Shown here piece after piece: positions 20,299 through 21,029 of a stretch of DNA of 21,029 nt. A program made the translations under genes and the position numbers. The DNA comes from Anaerolineae bacterium (lineage in GTDB: Bacteria; Chloroflexota; Anaerolineae; Aggregatilineales; Phototrophicaceae): contig JADLHH010000134.1 of assembly GCA_020848855.1 (NCBI GenBank), positions 1 through 21,029 of the forward strand. The letters run 5' to 3'. Positions within the stretch are counted from its first letter, which is position 1. Each line of letters starts with the position of its first letter. The notes under the pieces are model-generated. The model searched no databases. It had not been told where the DNA came from and saw nothing but the letters and a program-made list of their open reading frames with translations.

Positions 20299-21029
20299 AT
20301 GAAGCTGCTGTACGTCGCCAACATCCGCCTGCCGACCGAGAAGGCGCATGGCTTGCAGATCGTCCAGAACTGCGAGGCGTTCGCCGACGCCGGCGCAGAC
20401 GTAACTCTATGGATCGCCCGGCGCTTCAACACGCCAGAGCTGCGCGGTATCACCGATATCTGGACGCATTACGGCGTCAGGCGAAATTTCGCCCTGCGCC
20501 GCCTGCCGTGCCTCGATCTGCTGCCGCTCGTTCCCAACCGCACCGACCGCCTCGCGCAGTTGATCTTCCTGCTCCAGTCGTGGACGTTCGCGCTGGTGGC
20601 GCTGGTCGCAGCTTTGTTCGCCCGCGCCGACGTGATCTACAGCCGCGACGAGCTGATCCTGTTCGTCCTCAGCTTCGTCAAGCCGCGCCGGGCGCTGGCA
20701 TACGAGGCGCACACGCTCGCGCAGGGGCGGGGCGGCAGCGCCCTGCAGCGGCGTGTCATCCAACACGCCGGGCATGTCGTCGCTGTAACCCACAGGCTGG
20801 CAGACGACTTAATTGAGCGCGGCGCGAACCCCGCCCACATCGTCGTCGCCCACGACGGCATCCGGCGCGACCGCTTCACCAACGTGCCGGATCAAGCCGC
20901 CGCCCGCCGCGAGATCGGCTGGTCGGGTGATACCTTCATCGTCGGCTACGTCGGGCGCTTGCAGACGATGGCGATGGATAAGGGCGTCGGCGCGCTGGTC
21001 GAGGCATTGGCGAAAGTCGGCGGCTGTTC
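20299..21029 (+). CDS. GT4-family glycosyltransferase, partial
   Basis: At least 243 codons, cut by the right edge; it begins 6 bases after the GNAT-like gene's stop. The N-terminal domain reads MKLLYVANIRLPTEKAHGLQ, then IVQNCEAFADAGADVTLWIA, DVIYSRDELILFVLSFVKPR, YEAHTLAQGRGGSALQRRVI and HVVAVTHRLADDL, all typical of GT-B family 4 enzymes. The start of the second domain, IVGYVGRLQTMAMDKGVGAL, is also visible; the E-x7-E motif would lie beyond the window. Within it, the hydrophobic LAQLIFLLQSWTFALVALVA may contact the membrane. It is the last visible gene of the glycan locus and presumably adds another sugar to the same product. Confidence 0.88.
   Translation, partial: MKLLYVANIRLPTEKAHGLQIVQNCEAFADAGADVTLWIARRFNTPELRGITDIWTHYGVRRNFALRRLPCLDLLPLVPNRTDRLAQLIFLLQSWTFALVALVAALFARADVIYSRDELILFVLSFVKPRRALAYEAHTLAQGRGGSALQRRVIQHAGHVVAVTHRLADDLIERGANPAHIVVAHDGIRRDRFTNVPDQAAARREIGWSGDTFIVGYVGRLQTMAMDKGVGALVEALAKVGGC

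Overview
This is a high-GC bacterial window. The coding sequence is strongly GC-biased at third codon positions, so long spurious open frames occur opposite real genes. Gene content suggests a Chloroflexota (Anaerolineae-like) genome: an ECF42-type sigma factor with a DGPF partner, a three-zinc-ribbon/TPR/membrane protein, DUF4160/DUF2442 and Uma2 genes, and short GC-rich intergenic palindromes. The phylum call is an inference from protein style, not from a marker gene.

Layout. Positions 1-2420 (minus strand) hold a cluster read as DGPF/YCII protein, DUF1801 protein, ECF42 sigma factor and a winged-helix AlkZ-like protein cut by the window edge. An NTF2/SnoaL-like protein and a very long PriA helicase (2944-6147) precede it on the same strand; PriA carries an extra DUF559 nuclease-like domain inside its helicase core. 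Positions 6185-10672 are housekeeping and accessory genes: a FlaR-like P-loop kinase, an MFS exporter, a membrane-anchored cell-wall amidase, a one-cysteine glutaredoxin-like protein and an alpha/beta hydrolase without its nucleophile. A tRNA-Ser(GGA) with promoter and terminator follows (10696-10859).

The most interesting stretch is 10873-11645. A two-gene unit (82-residue protein plus HNH endonuclease, overlapping by ATGA) lies between two 32-bp direct repeats that differ at one base. The right copy is the 3' end of the neighbouring zinc-ribbon gene. The left copy reads as the same 11 codons, with synonymous changes only, and then its own stop. This looks like a compact cassette inserted at the 3' end of that gene while rebuilding the end of its host.

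From 11604 to 14437 (minus) lie the zinc-ribbon protein, a small unknown protein, a 309-bp gene-free stretch and a TMEM175-family channel. Alanine dehydrogenase (14698-15813, plus) is followed by an AT-richer DUF4160-DUF2442 pair. From 16496 to the right edge is a plus-strand glycan-synthesis locus: three GT4 glycosyltransferases and a GNAT-like protein, interrupted by an AT-richer Uma2 gene whose catalytic Glu is replaced by Lys. The second glycosyltransferase contains an about 134-bp palindromic repeat element that is translated in frame. Three related hairpins beginning TAGGGGC (6833, 14542, 17648) are scattered through the window; two directly follow a TAG stop codon that forms part of the repeat consensus.
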